Below are positions 9,534 through 18,477 of a stretch of DNA of 64,000 nucleotides, piece after piece. The notes under the pieces are model-generated. The model searched no databases. It saw only the letters and a program-made list of their open reading frames with translations, and was not told the origin of the DNA. This DNA is from Pusillimonas caeni (GTDB lineage Bacteria > Pseudomonadota > Gammaproteobacteria > Burkholderiales > Burkholderiaceae_B). The position numbers were made by a program, and so were the translations under genes. The stretch spans positions 186,001-250,000 of the forward strand of contig NZ_PDUW01000001.1 in NCBI RefSeq assembly GCF_003545815.1, written 5' to 3'. Numbering within the stretch: position 1 is the first letter of the stretch; the number at the start of each line of letters is the position of its first letter.

Positions 9534-12500
9534 TTAATCCTCCCTCACAGCCGTCGCAGAGGCGCCGCTGCGCGCTGTCCGCCATCGGACCATTTTTTGA
9601 TTCAAACCCATCACCACAACGAAGAACACCGGAACGAAGAACACCGCCAGTACGGTGGCGCTGACCATGCCGCCAAATACGCCCGTGCCGATCGCATGCT
9701 GGGTCTCCGCGCTAGCGCCCATGGCCATCATCAGCGGCACCACGCCCAGCGCGAAGGCCAGCGATGTCATCAGGATCGGGCGTAGTCGCAGCCGCGCGGC
9801 CGTCACGGCCGATTCCACCAGACCCTTGCCTTGTTCATGCAACTGCTTGGCGAACTCCACGATCAGGATCGCGTTCTTTGCCGATAGACCGATCACGGTG
9901 ATCAGGCCGACCTTGAAGAACACGTCGTTGGGTAAGTCGCGCAACAAGACTGCCGCCACCGCACCGATCAGGCCCAGCGGCACCACCAGCATCACCGATA
10001 ACGGAATCGACCAGCTTTCATATAAGGCGGCCAGCACCAGGAATACCACCAGCATCGACAGCGCCATCAGTAAAGGCGCCTGCGCTGCTGACTGACGCTC
10101 CTGCAACGACTGCCCTGTCCAGGCCACAGCAAATCCGGGCGGCAGTTGCGCGGCAAGCCGCTCCATCTCGGCCATGGCATCTCCGCTGGAAGCGCCGGGC
10201 GCGGCGCTGCCTGAGATGCGCGCGGAGGGATAGCCCAGGTAGCGCACCAGTTGCAACGGCGTTTCGCTCCAGACCGGAGTCACCACTTCGCCCAGCGGCA
10301 CCATTCCGCCCGCAGCGTTACGAACGTAAAGCTTGAGCACGTCGTCGATTTGCATGCGCGCCGGTGCATCGGCTTGCAGAATCACCTGCTGCATGCGCCC
10401 GGCGTTGGGGAAATCGTTGACGTATTGCGAACCCATTGCCGCCGACAGCGTTTCACTAATGTTAGTGAAGGACACGCCCAGCGCCTCGGCCTTCTGCCGG
10501 TCGATATCCAGACGGATGCTGGTGCCCGGCGGTAGGCCGTCCGGATAGACGCCTGTGACCACATTGCTTTGCGCGGCTAGCCCCAGCAGCATGCCTTCGG
10601 CTGCCTTCAGAGCGTCGTAGCCCTGATTGGCGCGATCCTGCAAGCGCATGGTGAAACCGGAAGACGTTCCCAACTCGTCAATGGCAGGCGGCAGCAGGAT
10701 CATCACCGAACCCTCTTCGATGCCAGCCATAGCCTCCTGCGCCTGCGAAACTTCTTCGCGGGCGGTCGCCCCATTACGCTGGCTCCAGTCCTTGAGCATG
10801 GTGAATGCCAGCGCGGCATTCGGCCCAGAGCCGGAAAAACCAAAGCCCATAATCGACTGGTTGTTGTCGATGCCAGGGCGCGACATCACGTGATCTTCGT
10901 AGGTTTTGACCACGTCGAGCGTGCGTTCCGTAGTCGCATCGGCTGGTAACTGGAACGAGGTCATGAAGTAGCCCTGATCTTCCTCGGGCAGAAAGGCCGA
11001 GGGCAGTTGCTTGAAGGCGACACCGAGCACGGCGACCAGGATGGCGAACACCAGCATCACCCGACCTGTACGTTGCGTCAGCGCCATCACCCCCGTTCCG
11101 TAGCGTTCGGTCATGCGGTCGAACTTGCGATTGAACCAGCCAAAGAAACCGCGCTTCTCGTGATGGCCCGCCGCCACGGGCTTGAGCAGCGTGGCACATA
11201 GCGCTGGGGTCAGGCTGAGCGCCAGGAAGGCCGAGAACAGAATGGCGATCGCCATCGACAGCGCGAACTGCTGGTAGATCACCCCGACCGAACCGCTGGC
11301 GAACGCCATCGGGATGAACACAGCGGTAAGCACTAGGGTGATGCCTATCACCGCGCCGGTAATCTCCTTCATGGCCTTGACGGTAGCATCTCTAGGCAAG
11401 AGACCTTCGGTGGCCATCAGCCGCTCGACATTCTCCACTACCACGATCGCGTCGTCGACAATAATGCCGATCGCCAGCACCATGCCGAACATGGTCAGCA
11501 CGTTGATCGAGAACCCTGCCACCAGCATCACAGCGAAGGTGCCCAGCAGCGCGATGGGCGCGACGATGGCAGGAATCAGCGTGTAGCGGATGTTCTGCAG
11601 AAACAGGTACATCACTAGGAACACCAGCACCATGGCTTCGAGCAAGGTGTAGACCACCTTCTCGATGGAAATCTTCACGAACGGTGCGGTATTGAACGGA
11701 ACCGACGCCTGCATGCCCGCAGGCATGGACGCGCTGAGCTCATTCAGACGTGCTTGCACTGCATCGGCGGTACGCACGGCATTGGCGCCCGGCGATAGCT
11801 GCACGGAAGCCCCCGCCGAGGCCTTCCCGTTCTCACGGTTCGAGGAGCCATAAGATTGCGCCCCCAGTTCCACCCGCGCGACATCCCCCATGACCACCTT
11901 GGAGCCATCAGCATTGGCACGCAGCACGATCGCAGCAAATTGCTCTGGCGTTTCCAACTGCCCTTGCACGGTCAGCGGAATGGTGACTCGCTGACCTGGC
12001 ACGGAGGGAGAGTCCCCCACGCGCCCGGGGGATATCTGCGCGTTCTGCGCCGCAATGGCGCTGGACAGGTCGTTCATCGACAGGCCAAAGGCGATCAGCT
12101 TGCTGGGATCGACCCAGATACGCATGGCCTGCTCGGCTCCGAACAACTGCACTTTGCCCACGCCGTCGATGCGGCGCAGTTCCTCGACGATGTTGCGAGC
12201 CATATAGTCGCCCAACGCCAGCGAATCGTGCCGGTCGTCGTCGGACGTAACGCTGACGATCATCAGAAAGCTGGAGGCGGCCGATTCAACGGTCAGTCCA
12301 TTTTGACGAACGACCTGGGGCAGGCGCGGCTCGATGGACTTGAGTCGGTTCTGCACATCGACCTGGGCCATGTCCGGATCGGTGCCCGGCTTGAAGGTAG
12401 CGGTGATCTGCGCCGAACCGGAGGTATCGGCGGAGGATTCGAAGTACAGCAGGTTCTTGACACCGGACAGTTCACGCTCGATCAGACCGATGACCGAATC

Positions 12501-12674
12501 GTTCAAGGTCTGTGGCGTCGCGCCAGGGTACGTGGCCTGGATACTGACCGAAGGTGGCGCTACCGAGGGGTAGCGCGCAATCGGCAATTGTGGAATGGCG
12601 ATCAGCCCGAGCAGGATAATAAAGGCAGCAACCACCCAAGCGAACACAGGGCGGCGGATGAAGAACTGGGGCAT
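9534..12674 (-). CDS. RND multidrug efflux permease (AcrB/AdeB/MexB type, HAE1)
   Basis: 1046-residue proton-driven inner-membrane pump. It begins MPQFFIRRPVFAWVVAAFIIL, the HAE1 start. Proton-relay residues are visible: the Asp-Asp pair in IGIIVDDAIVVVENVE and Lys in GLSAKNAILIVEFAK. Length equals AcrB/MexB. Neighbours supply the fusion protein (6 nt upstream) and outer-membrane factor (3 nt downstream). The divergent AdeRS-like regulators suggest an AdeB-like specificity (aminoglycosides, tetracyclines and others), but the substrate range is inferred, not shown. Confidence 0.96.
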   Translation of the reverse strand: MPQFFIRRPVFAWVVAAFIILLGLIAIPQLPIARYPSVAPPSVSIQATYPGATPQTLNDSVIGLIERELSGVKNLLYFESSADTSGSAQITATFKPGTDPDMAQVDVQNRLKSIEPRLPQVVRQNGLTVESAASSFLMIVSVTSDDDRHDSLALGDYMARNIVEELRRIDGVGKVQLFGAEQAMRIWVDPSKLIAFGLSMNDLSSAIAAQNAQISPGRVGDSPSVPGQRVTIPLTVQGQLETPEQFAAIVLRANADGSKVVMGDVARVELGAQSYGSSNRENGKASAGASVQLSPGANAVRTADAVQARLNELSASMPAGMQASVPFNTAPFVKISIEKVVYTLLEAMVLVFLVMYLFLQNIRYTLIPAIVAPIALLGTFAVMLVAGFSINVLTMFGMVLAIGIIVDDAIVVVENVERLMATEGLLPRDATVKAMKEITGAVIGITLVLTAVFIPMAFASGSVGVIYQQFALSMAIAILFSAFLALSLTPALCATLLKPVAAGHHEKRGFFGWFNRKFDRMTERYGTGVMALTQRTGRVMLVFAILVAVLGVAFKQLPSAFLPEEDQGYFMTSFQLPADATTERTLDVVKTYEDHVMSRPGIDNNQSIMGFGFSGSGPNAALAFTMLKDWSQRNGATAREEVSQAQEAMAGIEEGSVMILLPPAIDELGTSSGFTMRLQDRANQGYDALKAAEGMLLGLAAQSNVVTGVYPDGLPPGTSIRLDIDRQKAEALGVSFTNISETLSAAMGSQYVNDFPNAGRMQQVILQADAPARMQIDDVLKLYVRNAAGGMVPLGEVVTPVWSETPLQLVRYLGYPSARISGSAAPGASSGDAMAEMERLAAQLPPGFAVAWTGQSLQERQSAAQAPLLMALSMLVVFLVLAALYESWSIPLSVMLVVPLGLIGAVAAVLLRDLPNDVFFKVGLITVIGLSAKNAILIVEFAKQLHEQGKGLVESAVTAARLRLRPILMTSLAFALGVVPLMMAMGASAETQHAIGTGVFGGMVSATVLAVFFVPVFFVVVMGLNQKMVRWRTARSGASATAVRED

Positions 12675-12680
12675 GACGTC

Positions 12681-13862
12681 TTAACCTCCCGCCTGTTCTA
12701 CAGACTTAGCACCGCCGACTTCCGGCTGCACCCATGGCTGAGCCGAGACTTTAACCCCATCGGTCAACCGTTCGCCGCCTGCGATCACCACGCGCTGGCC
12801 TTCGGACAGGCCACTGCGGATACGATAGGCGCCGTTCACCAGCTCGCCCAACACTACTGATGTCAGATGCACGTGGTGTTGCTCATCCACGACCCATACC
12901 TGAGCCTTGCCACCCGCGTGCGACACGGCCTGCTGCGACAAGAGAATGGCATTGTCGTAATGGCCACGCGGCACTTTCGCCTGCACGAACATGCCCGGCA
13001 GCAACCGGCGCTCGGGGTTGTCAACCAGGATGCGCAACAGCACATCGCCCGTACCGACATCCACGTTGATGCCGGAAAACAGGATGCGGCCGGTTTCTGG
13101 ATACGGTTGGCCGTTGCTGCGCAGAATGGTGACGGGCAGACCTTCGTTGTGGAATTGGCCTTCGCTCGCTTGCGGAGCCAGTGCCTCGCGCAAGGCTTCC
13201 ATTGCGGCAGCGGGCTGGCGCACGTCCACGTAAACTTGGTCGATCTGCTGGATACGCGCCATCGGGTTGCTGTCATTGGGGCCGACCAGTGTGCCCTCGG
13301 TGACCAGCGCTTGGTCGATGCGACCGCCAATGGGTGCGTCTACGGTGGCAAATTTCAGATCCAGTTGCCGTCGCGCCAGCGTAGCGCGGGCCTGGGCCAC
13401 ATCTGCAGCGGCCTGATCTCGTTGCGAGACCGCGTCGTCATAGGTCTGTCGGCTGACGGCATCCGTCTCGACCAGTGGTTTAAGACGCGTCGCCTGTACC
13501 CTGGCACGCGCCAACGCAGCCTCGGCGCGTTGCAATGCGGCGGCGGCCATGTCGGCGTCGGCCTTGAATGGTGCTGGGTTGATCTGGAACAGCGGTTGCC
13601 CGGCACGGATTTCCGCGCCTTGCTCGAACAGACGGCGCTGGATAATGCCGCCAACCTGCGGGCGGATTTCTGCCGTGCGCACGGCTGCGACCCGACCCGG
13701 AAGGTCTTCGTGCAGGGTAACGTCTTGCGCGATAAGCGTCTTTACACTGACTTGAGGCGCAGGCAGAACCGTTTCAGGCGGGGCACTGTCACAACCTGCC
13801 AGCGCCAAGGAAACCACAGCCGCCAGCAAGCTGCCGACCCAGGCCACATTCTTTCTATTCAC
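12681..13862 (-). CDS. RND periplasmic adaptor (membrane fusion) protein
   Basis: 393 residues. Lipoprotein-type signal (SLLAAVVSLALAGCDS, Cys24). Then the HlyD/MexA architecture: lipoyl half (PGRVAAVRTAEIRPQVGGIIQRRLFEQGAEIRAGQPLF), an alpha-hairpin (about 105-165), the second lipoyl half (LKFATVDAPIGGRIDQALVTEGTLV), then beta-barrel and membrane-proximal domains. It is the first gene of the leftward efflux operon and lies back to back with the response regulator gene at 14017. That arrangement mirrors adeA and adeR. Confidence 0.95.
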   Translation of the reverse strand: MNRKNVAWVGSLLAAVVSLALAGCDSAPPETVLPAPQVSVKTLIAQDVTLHEDLPGRVAAVRTAEIRPQVGGIIQRRLFEQGAEIRAGQPLFQINPAPFKADADMAAAALQRAEAALARARVQATRLKPLVETDAVSRQTYDDAVSQRDQAAADVAQARATLARRQLDLKFATVDAPIGGRIDQALVTEGTLVGPNDSNPMARIQQIDQVYVDVRQPAAAMEALREALAPQASEGQFHNEGLPVTILRSNGQPYPETGRILFSGINVDVGTGDVLLRILVDNPERRLLPGMFVQAKVPRGHYDNAILLSQQAVSHAGGKAQVWVVDEQHHVHLTSVVLGELVNGAYRIRSGLSEGQRVVIAGGERLTDGVKVSAQPWVQPEVGGAKSVEQAGG

Positions 13863-14016
13863 CTAACACCTCGTCAATCTCGAAACACGTCATTCACCAA
13901 TCGCAGGACCGGTCATCTCCCGAATGGTCACGCATCCGTGTGGGGCTTTGGTTGGTCTTTTGTGGAGATATGATGGAGAATGGAAGAAACAACAGAATTT
14001 GGATGAGCGGGGTTCT
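13863..14016. promoter_or_regulatory. Divergent promoter region of the RND operon and its two-component system
   Basis: A 154-bp space between the start codons of the fusion protein (leftward) and the response regulator (rightward). Two similar words in direct orientation, GTGTGGGG at 13938-13945 and TTGTGGAGA at 13960-13968, are 22 bp apart. They resemble, from memory, the GTGTGGAG-type direct repeat bound by AdeR of Acinetobacter in the equivalent position. This is an inference from similarity and location only. Confidence 0.4.
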
Positions 14017-14754
14017 ATGACAGAAACACTCCCAACGGAAGCAAATGGCAATGGCGTGCAATCCCTGGTACTGATTGCCGAGGATGAAGCAGAAATCGCC
14101 GAGATACTGAGCGCTTACCTCAACCGCAGCGGCCTGCGCACAGCACATGCCGCCGACGGGCGTCAGGCATTGGAACTGCATCGCGCAGTCAAGCCTGATT
14201 TAGTGTTGCTGGATGTGCAGATGCCGTATGTGGATGGTTGGCAGGTGCTGTCGCAGATACGCCAACGTGGCGATACCCCCGTCATCATGCTCACAGCCCT
14301 GGATCAGGACATCGACAAGCTGATGGGGCTGCGAATCGGAGCGGATGACTATGTCGTCAAGCCGTTCAACCCTGCGGAAGTCGTGGCACGTGCTCAGGCC
14401 GTATTGCGGCGCAGTGCCATGCGGCCCACCACGCCGGTCTCACGCATACTGCGAGCCGATGTGTTCGAGATCGACCTGGATCATCATGAGGCAACCGTTC
14501 GCCTGGGGCGCAAGCGTCACCTCCTCAGCCTTACACTAACCGAATTCAAGTTGCTCACCCATCTGGCCAAAGCGCCGCGACAGGTGTTCACCCGAGAAGA
14601 ATTGCTGGTGCATTGCCTGCCCGAGGGTGATACACAAGAACGTACCGTAGACAGTCACATCAGCAAGCTGCGCAAGAAACTCGAAATCCTGGGCGTTATC
14701 GGCATCCCCGCCAATGTACGCGGCGTCGGCTACCGTTTTGGCAGCAGCGCATAA
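14017..14754 (+). CDS. OmpR-family response regulator (AdeR/BaeR-like)
   Basis: 245 residues, start at ATG 14017; the frame is open 31 codons further up but those have no regulator homology. Receiver domain with acidic pocket (EDE, 22-24), phosphoacceptor Asp66 in DLVLLDVQMP, and the stretch PVIMLTALDQDIDKLMGLRIGADDYVVKPFNP, which is strikingly like AdeR. The winged-helix DNA-binding domain ends in ERTVDSHISKLRKKLE and NVRGVGYRF. The stop overlaps the kinase start by one base (TAATG). It probably activates or tunes the divergent RND operon. Confidence 0.93.
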   Translation: MTETLPTEANGNGVQSLVLIAEDEAEIAEILSAYLNRSGLRTAHAADGRQALELHRAVKPDLVLLDVQMPYVDGWQVLSQIRQRGDTPVIMLTALDQDIDKLMGLRIGADDYVVKPFNPAEVVARAQAVLRRSAMRPTTPVSRILRADVFEIDLDHHEATVRLGRKRHLLSLTLTEFKLLTHLAKAPRQVFTREELLVHCLPEGDTQERTVDSHISKLRKKLEILGVIGIPANVRGVGYRFGSSA

Positions 14755-15815
14755 TGAGAAAACTTACCGGCCTGAGCCGTCAAATCGTGCGCTCAATGGC
14801 CGCGCTGGCACTGACCATCGTGCTGCTGGTGTTATTGGGTTCCTATGCCTTCTACGCGCTTCTGATGGCGTTCTCTCCGACCAGCATGCCTAGTGAGGAC
14901 GCTTGGCTGCCATCTGGACCGGAACTTGTCTGGATGGCGCTGACCATCTTGGTCGCGCTGGTCCTGTCCATAACTGTGGCCGTTAAACTTTCCAAGCGGA
15001 TTTTGCTGCCGCTGACGTCTGTCGCCGACAGCCTGCGGCAGGTGGCCAATGGCGATTTGGATGCACGCGCCAGTGGGGATGACGACTCGATGGGAGAAGC
15101 CGCGCGCTTGGTGGATGACTTCAACGTCATGGCGGAGCGGTTGCAGCGCATGGCAAAGGAGCAGGCATTCTGGAATGCGGCCATTGCGCATGAACTACGT
15201 ACCCCCGTTACCATTCTGCGCGGACGCTTACAGGGCTTGGCCGAAGGCGTATTCACGCCAGATGGCGCACAGTTTCAGAGCCTGTTGACACAGGTCGAGG
15301 GGCTGAGCCGCCTGATCGAAGATCTGCGCGTGGTCGGCATGTTCGACAGCGGACATTTGAGCTTGCTGCGTCAGGCCACTGATCTTTCTACCGACATTGA
15401 AACGGTGGTGCAATTGTTCGAACCCCGACTGCGCGATGCCGGCCTGACGCCTGTTCTCGATCTCGCCCCCGGCAAGGTCGATTGCGACTCTGCCAGGATC
15501 CGACAGGCGCTGATGGCACTATTGGAAAATACCCGACGCCACGCCGTGCCAGGTGCATTGCACATCCGCCTGCACATGCACGACAACCTGTGCACGCTCA
15601 GCGTCGAAGACGACGGCCCTGGCATTGCGCCTGAATTGACCGAGCGACTATTCGAGGCATTTCAGCGCGGCGATCCTTCGCGTACTCGTGATACCACCGG
15701 CAGCGGCCTTGGTTTGGCAGTGGTGCGTGCCATCGCTGCGGCACACTGCGGACAGGCAAGCTGCCGCGCATCTGGAAAGGGTGGAACGGTGTTCGAACTG
15801 AACTGGCCTATCTAG
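14754..15815 (+). CDS. Sensor histidine kinase (AdeS/BaeS-like)
   Basis: 353 residues in the inner membrane. Two membrane helices (about 11-40 and 60-80) flank a very short periplasmic loop (about 41-58). A HAMP segment (about 80-132), H-box with His146 in AAIAHELRTPV, N-box region and the ATP-binding G boxes DDGPGIAPE and GSGLGLAV follow. The tiny periplasmic part suggests that it senses membrane or internal cues. It is the partner of the response regulator that overlaps it by one base. Confidence 0.93.
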   Translation: MRKLTGLSRQIVRSMAALALTIVLLVLLGSYAFYALLMAFSPTSMPSEDAWLPSGPELVWMALTILVALVLSITVAVKLSKRILLPLTSVADSLRQVANGDLDARASGDDDSMGEAARLVDDFNVMAERLQRMAKEQAFWNAAIAHELRTPVTILRGRLQGLAEGVFTPDGAQFQSLLTQVEGLSRLIEDLRVVGMFDSGHLSLLRQATDLSTDIETVVQLFEPRLRDAGLTPVLDLAPGKVDCDSARIRQALMALLENTRRHAVPGALHIRLHMHDNLCTLSVEDDGPGIAPELTERLFEAFQRGDPSRTRDTTGSGLGLAVVRAIAAAHCGQASCRASGKGGTVFELNWPI

Positions 15816-16283
15816 CGTCCCCCACAGAATCTCCATACATCGCCAACGGTATCACCATATTCGGGTGAAACAATTCATCTGCCCAATAGGCGCCTGCAGC
15901 AGCGTTGATGACCGGCTCCGAAGAAAGATGGAAGCCCGTCAGGGGCGAAACTCACGCCTTAGGCTCGATGCAAAGCACGACAGAGCGACTGGCCTTATCT
16001 CTTGGCCGGGGACGCTAATAAGGTGCTTATTTCAGGCTTGAAAGGAACTTGGCGAGTAGCACGAGACTGTGAGCCAGTTATGTATCCGCAGTCTACGCAC
16101 ACAACCATTTTGCAGCTACTTCCTTTGCAGATACTATACAATACATCCTGTATAGTTAAGAGCAATCAAAGAAGTCGCCATGCAACTACCCATTCAGATC
16201 GCTATCTTCCGCCTCGGCATAACCGGGAGTAATCCAGACGTCGCCATTGTGGCCATCCAGAAAAGTATTGATGAGAATCGACC
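15816..16283. other. Intergenic region upstream of the second efflux module
   Basis: A 468-bp stretch without a convincing gene between the sensor kinase and the DHA2 pump. The left two thirds show nothing I recognise. The right part is AT-richer and holds the palindrome described at 16133-16156 with promoter-like hexamers around it (TTGCAG at 16110-16115, then TACTAT at 16132-16137, spacer 16). Confidence 0.5.
16133..16156. promoter_or_regulatory. Palindromic operator candidate for the TetR regulator
   Basis: Perfect 8-bp inverted arms ACTATACA (16133-16140) and TGTATAGT (16149-16156) with an 8-bp spacer. The size and symmetry suit a TetR-family dimer site. It lies 128 bp before the DHA2 pump gene, which is followed by a TetR gene. 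The site overlaps a possible -10 element, so binding would block transcription of pump and regulator. The link is inferred. Confidence 0.55.
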
Positions 16284-17783
16284 ATGAGCGCACCCCATCT
16301 CCATCGCTGGCTGCTGTTGGTGACGGTGGCGGCCGGTCTTCTGCTGGTCACACTGGACAATACGGTTCTCTATACAGCCCTGCCCACACTGACCCACGAA
16401 CTACACGCAACGGCCACTCAGGAGCTGTGGATCATCAATGCTTATCCGTTGGTGATGGCCGGCCTTCTATTGGGTACCGGCACGCTGGGTGACCGCATCG
16501 GCCACCGGCGCATGTTCTTGTTCGGACTGGTGATCTTTGGCGTCGCGTCGCTGACCGCTGCTTTTTCTCCCACGGCCTCGGCGCTCATCGCCGCCCGCGC
16601 CTTTCTTGCAGTGGGTGCGGCCGTCATGATGCCGGCGACACTGGCGCTAATTCGCATCACCTTCGACAACGAGCGTGAGCGTAATCTAGCCATTGCGGTC
16701 TGGGGCAGCTTGTCGGTTGTCGGTGCCGCGCTTGGCCCCATCGTCGGCGGTCTTCTGCTTTCGCAATTCTGGTGGGGCTCAGTGTTTCTCATCAATGTGC
16801 CAGTGGTCATCCTGGCCTTTATTGGCACGTTGCTCTTCGCGCCCAAAGGTGCCGTCGAACAGGGCAAACCCTGGGATCTGCTGTCGTCGGTGCTTGCATT
16901 AGTCACGCTGTCTGGACTCATCACGGCCATCAAGGAGATCGCGCATGCCGCGCCGTCTTGGCCTCTGGCATTTGCGGCGCTGGCTGTCTCTGTCGTCGGC
17001 GGCTGGCTGTTTGTGCGGCGCCAAGCCCGCCTGCCTCATCCGCTGCTGGATTTCGCGATCTTCCGCAACCCTGCCTTTACCGCTGGGGTGCTGGCGGCAA
17101 CCTTCGCTATGTTCGCTATCGGCGGCATGCAGCTGGTCACAACTCAGCGCTTCCAACTGGTGGCAGGCTTCACCCCGCTGCAGGCGGGGCTGTTGGTATC
17201 TGCCGTTGCGCTAGGCTCTTTGCCCACTGCGTTGCTGGGTGGTGCCTTCCTGCACAGGCTGGGCCTGCGTGTATTGATTGCGGGCGGGCTGGCTGCCGGC
17301 GCGATTGGCGCGCTGGCCACCACCGCCGGCCTGCACCTGGGCCTGGGCTGGTTACTCTCGGGTATGGTGCTCAATGGCGCGGGACTTGGGGCAGTGATGG
17401 CCGTCGCCTCCAGCGCTATCATCGGCAATGTGCCACCCGCCAGAGCCGGCATGGCCTCATCGGTAGAAGAAGTTTCCTACGAGTTTGGTAGCCTGATCGC
17501 GGTTGCACTGCTGGGCAGTTTGTTGGGTGCGCTGTATTCAATGGGAATCAGCCTGCCACCCGGCACGCCCGATGCCGCGCGAGATGGGATTACCCAGGCG
17601 CTGGAGATCGCACGTGCGAGTGAGCCGGTGAATACCGCACTGGTCGATTCCGCGTCATCTGCCTTTGATCGTAGCTATCTGATCGTGTTGTGGGTCATCG
17701 CTGGCGTTCAGGCTATCGGTGCGCTGCTAACCGCCTGGCTGCTACGCTATCACGGCCCAGGCACTGCTACTGCAACCCATTGA
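16284..17783 (+). CDS. DHA2-family MFS multidrug efflux pump (SmvA/QacA-like)
   Basis: 499 residues with 14 predicted membrane segments. It opens with a helix containing LLLVTLDNTVLYTALPTL (DHA2 motif D1-like) and then LWIINAYPLVMAGLLLGTGTLGDRIGHRRMFLFG (motif A). The segment order and wording resemble SmvA, which exports methyl viologen and quaternary ammonium biocides. A TetR regulator follows 14 nt downstream, as SmvR accompanies SmvA. Biocide efflux is inferred from the family. Confidence 0.9.
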   Translation: MSAPHLHRWLLLVTVAAGLLLVTLDNTVLYTALPTLTHELHATATQELWIINAYPLVMAGLLLGTGTLGDRIGHRRMFLFGLVIFGVASLTAAFSPTASALIAARAFLAVGAAVMMPATLALIRITFDNERERNLAIAVWGSLSVVGAALGPIVGGLLLSQFWWGSVFLINVPVVILAFIGTLLFAPKGAVEQGKPWDLLSSVLALVTLSGLITAIKEIAHAAPSWPLAFAALAVSVVGGWLFVRRQARLPHPLLDFAIFRNPAFTAGVLAATFAMFAIGGMQLVTTQRFQLVAGFTPLQAGLLVSAVALGSLPTALLGGAFLHRLGLRVLIAGGLAAGAIGALATTAGLHLGLGWLLSGMVLNGAGLGAVMAVASSAIIGNVPPARAGMASSVEEVSYEFGSLIAVALLGSLLGALYSMGISLPPGTPDAARDGITQALEIARASEPVNTALVDSASSAFDRSYLIVLWVIAGVQAIGALLTAWLLRYHGPGTATATH

Positions 17784-17797
17784 GCGAGGTAAGCTGC

Positions 17798-18367
17798 ATG
17801 CGACCCAGCAACCGCAACAAAATTCTCGATGCCGCTATCCGCGTCGTCCACCGTGAGGGTGTGACCGGAATCACTTTCGAGTCAGTCGCCCTTGAGGCCG
17901 GACTGACACGCGGCGGCATGCTTTACCATTTTCCGTCCCGCGATGCCTTACTGTTGGGCATCCACGAGCATCTGGCCAGCCAGTGGGAGGCACTGCTTGA
18001 ACAGGTGGCTGGCAAACCTGCACACGAAGCCAGCGGGCAAGAGCGAATCGCAGCCTATGTGCAGGCTTGCACTGAGGGCACTTCAACACGCGTCGAGCTG
18101 CAACTGATGCTCGAAGGTACAACCTCCCCCGAACTGGCGGCGCCCTGGGCCGACGTGCTATCACGCTGGTTTCCAGTGACAGAGGGTGATGACGACACCT
18201 TGGCCGCCATGTGGGTGGTACGGCTTGCAGCCGACGGACTATGGATGCACGAATCTCTTGCTTATATCCCAATGGCAGCTCGTATGCGCCAACGCATCGG
18301 TCGCATGCTGCTGGAGATGATCCCAAAAAAAGCAACATCGGGCCAGTCTAAAAAGAAGGGGCAATAA
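17798..18367 (+). CDS. TetR/AcrR-family repressor
   Basis: 189 residues, start chosen at ATG 17798 with GAGG about 8 nt upstream. N-terminal helix-turn-helix NKILDAAIRVVHREGVTGITFESVALEAGLTRGGMLYHFPSRDALL (residues 5-50), then an all-helical ligand domain. It is encoded directly behind the DHA2 pump and probably represses it through the palindrome at 16133-16156. The ligand is unknown. The C-terminus is lysine-rich (KKATSGQSKKKGQ). Confidence 0.92.
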   Translation: MRPSNRNKILDAAIRVVHREGVTGITFESVALEAGLTRGGMLYHFPSRDALLLGIHEHLASQWEALLEQVAGKPAHEASGQERIAAYVQACTEGTSTRVELQLMLEGTTSPELAAPWADVLSRWFPVTEGDDDTLAAMWVVRLAADGLWMHESLAYIPMAARMRQRIGRMLLEMIPKKATSGQSKKKGQ

Positions 18368-18477
18368 TGACGCAAGGGGAAGTTAAACCGAAAGTGCTGC
18401 GCTTGGTCATCCATGGTCTGAAGGCGTAGGGTGATGCACTCGTTGCGATTCAGGCTGCACAGGCGAACCTTACTTAG

